Shown piece after piece: positions 4,400-5,832 of a stretch of 5,832 nucleotides of DNA. The notes beneath the pieces are model-generated. The model saw only the letters and a program-made list of their open reading frames with translations. It ran no database searches and had not been told where the DNA came from. This DNA comes from Burkholderiales bacterium (GTDB taxonomy: Bacteria; Pseudomonadota; Gammaproteobacteria; Burkholderiales; Burkholderiaceae), in the NCBI GenBank assembly GCA_947447845.1, contig CANFNO010000212.1, positions 1-5,832 of the forward strand, read 5' to 3'. A program made the position numbers and the translations under genes. Within the stretch, counting starts at the first letter, position 1. Each line of letters starts with the position of its first letter.

Positions 4400-5832
4400 G
4401 TGGCGCAGGTTCTTTCATCCAACCCCGTTCGGCGCATCCAAGATAGCGCCAGAGCTTTTGTCTCGGCCGCAGACTGGTTGCTGGAGCCGGGTGTTGACAA
4501 ACGCAAGGCCAGTGACTTGGCGCAACGTCGTAGCGAGAGCTTTCTCGACATGAATCGTGGAATCCTGAGTGACTTTGGCGTCCGTGGGGAGTTGGGTGGC
4601 GTGCGAGGGGACATTGGGTTGTGGCTGGAGTCCGACACACGAATTGGCGCGCTACCGTTGTTGTCACCATCATCGGCTAGACCAGAACTCGGATTGGTGG
4701 TCGAACCACGCTTTTCTTGGAGCAGTGCGGGGGACATGCTGGTTGGCACGGGGTTTCGGATCACGCCGGAAATCCTGCCATTGCCACGCATGGTGCCAAA
4801 TTCTGATCGGCAGATTCCCTCCTGGGTGCTTAGCGCCACGGTATTGATGCGTATTGATGCTTTGCTCAGGCAAAGTTCTCGCCGTTTTGAAGTTAGCGAG
4901 GCACTGTTGAGTGCCCCCAAGGGTCAAGTGAATTGGGGTCGGTATGCCGGCAATTATTGGGCACAAGGGCAATGCCTGACGATTCCGTGCCGCTTCCCTG
5001 ATTTATTGGCAGACACCAAGCTGCACGGTGCCATGCATTGGACGGTGTTGCGACATCAAGACGCTCTGCGAACCCAACGTGGCAGGCATATCGCAGTGTT
5101 GCACCTCCTGCAACGTTGCGACGCGCTGCTGATGCAGTTGCGTGCTTACGCACCGACCCAGCCAAAAACCGGATGGCAACCAGCCAACAGCCATTCATCA
5201 AGCGATGTTTTTCGCAAGGGTCTAGAAGCCATTCATTGGACCGTAGACGACAGGGGGTTGGGAGGAACCAGCGACCTCGCGGGTTTGCCATGGCGCATGG
5301 ATATGGCAGTCTTTTTTGAGGCATGGGTTGAGTCCATTGCAGAATCCACAGCCAAGCGTTGCCAGGCAAGGCTCACAACGGGGCGGCTTCACGAAACTGC
5401 GGTCCGCCTGCACTGGAGCCCGCAGAGATTGGGTACCCAGCGCGCACTGATTCCCGACGTCGTGCTTCACCGCTCTGACGTCACGCTGGTCATCGATGCC
5501 AAATACAAGCGCCACGCCCAACTGATTGGCTATGGTGGATACGGCAAAGGTGAGCACGATTGGCAAACGCAGCATCGAGAAGATTTGCTGCAAGTGTTGG
5601 CCTACAGTAGTTTGTTTGATACGCCACGCGTGGTTGCCTGCCTGGCCTATCCAACCCCGCATGATCAATGGCGGACGATCCATGACCAGGGTCGCGTTTT
5701 GTCTCGGGCAACCGTTCGGACCGGTCTGAGACAGGTGGAAATTGCGCTGATCGCAGTGCCCATGTCGGGCCAAACGGGTGAAATATCCGCGTTATTGGGC
5801 CAATTGCTTTCACCCATGGAAGCTCAAGCTTA
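4400..5832 (+). CDS. McrC-like PD-(D/E)xK nuclease subunit (at least 477 aa, open at right edge)
   Basis: This is a continuous open frame from GTG 4400 to the window end. In McrBC systems McrC stimulates McrB GTP hydrolysis and carries the nuclease active site. The catalytic core is IPDVVLHRSDVTLVIDAKYK (residues 351-370), giving Asp353, Asp366 and Lys368 of the PD-DxK motif. A QxxxY element, QVLAY (398-402), follows, as in McrC and related nucleases. The segment MDMAVFFEAWVESI (300-313) matches the McrC helix before the nuclease. The N-terminal 300 residues were not recognised with confidence; VPSW-like strands and a basic, Arg-rich stretch (215-250) are visible. E. coli McrC has 348 residues, so this protein is much longer. 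GTG 4400 was chosen because an in-frame stop lies at 4388-4390 and the next ATG is at codon 51; no clear ribosome site is seen, so coupling to the upstream stop is likely. The final bases TA would form a stop codon if the next base is A or G. Confidence 0.88.
   Translation, partial: MAQVLSSNPVRRIQDSARAFVSAADWLLEPGVDKRKASDLAQRRSESFLDMNRGILSDFGVRGELGGVRGDIGLWLESDTRIGALPLLSPSSARPELGLVVEPRFSWSSAGDMLVGTGFRITPEILPLPRMVPNSDRQIPSWVLSATVLMRIDALLRQSSRRFEVSEALLSAPKGQVNWGRYAGNYWAQGQCLTIPCRFPDLLADTKLHGAMHWTVLRHQDALRTQRGRHIAVLHLLQRCDALLMQLRAYAPTQPKTGWQPANSHSSSDVFRKGLEAIHWTVDDRGLGGTSDLAGLPWRMDMAVFFEAWVESIAESTAKRCQARLTTGRLHETAVRLHWSPQRLGTQRALIPDVVLHRSDVTLVIDAKYKRHAQLIGYGGYGKGEHDWQTQHREDLLQVLAYSSLFDTPRVVACLAYPTPHDQWRTIHDQGRVLSRATVRTGLRQVEIALIAVPMSGQTGEISALLGQLLSPMEAQA
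4841..4860 (+). repeat. Tandem 10-bp direct repeat inside the McrC-like gene
   Basis: GTATTGATGC occurs twice in immediate succession (4841-4850 and 4851-4860). Ten is not a multiple of three, so loss or gain of one unit would shift the frame around residue 150. The encoded segment (TVLMRIDALL) looks like a normal helix, so the present two-copy state is the intact one. Confidence 0.9.

Noticed and set aside
4375..5773. Several minus-strand open frames of 100-183 codons opposite the McrC-like gene
   Set aside because: The plus frame is open for the whole stretch and carries PD-DxK and QxxxY motifs; the antisense products show no domains.
5826..5831. HindIII site AAGCTT at the window end as a cloning junction
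   Set aside because: A single six-base site at the edge is expected by chance and nothing else suggests a vector boundary.

Overview
The window looks like a piece of a betaproteobacterial chromosome, most likely from Burkholderiales and probably the Comamonadaceae (Rhodoferax/Polaromonas-like). This rests on the metX-metW gene pair, the style of the MetX protein and moderate-to-high GC content. It is recognition by eye; no search was run.

Layout: (1) Positions 1-782, minus strand: the N-terminal 260 residues of an AmtB-type ammonium transporter, running off the left edge. (2) Positions 783-1061: a divergent regulatory region. Toward amt it holds a sigma-54 type -24/-12 element. Toward metX it holds a sigma-70 type promoter, a SAM-II (SAM-alpha) riboswitch aptamer that begins at the predicted transcription start, and an intrinsic terminator before the coding region. 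(3) Positions 1062-2812: metX and metW, overlapping by ATGA, closed by an intrinsic terminator at 2821-2853. (4) Positions 2901-5832: a two-gene McrBC-like system. The first gene is a McrB-type AAA+ GTPase with a divergent N-terminal domain. The second is a large McrC-like PD-(D/E)xK nuclease that is open to the right edge.

How the genes work together: MetX acylates homoserine, and MetW is its usual partner in bacteria that carry metXW. The riboswitch would switch the operon off when S-adenosylmethionine is plentiful. Because the aptamer lies about 70 nt from the start codon and is followed directly by a terminator, attenuation of transcription is the likely mechanism, not masking of the ribosome binding site. 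The ammonium transporter is a separate unit, probably nitrogen-controlled. The McrBC-like pair is an accessory defence (type IV restriction-like) module with its own probable promoter. The methionine and ammonium genes are ordinary. The riboswitch-terminator layout and the unusual N-terminal regions of both McrBC-like proteins deserve the most attention. No RNA genes other than the riboswitch, no insertion sequences and no CRISPR arrays were seen.
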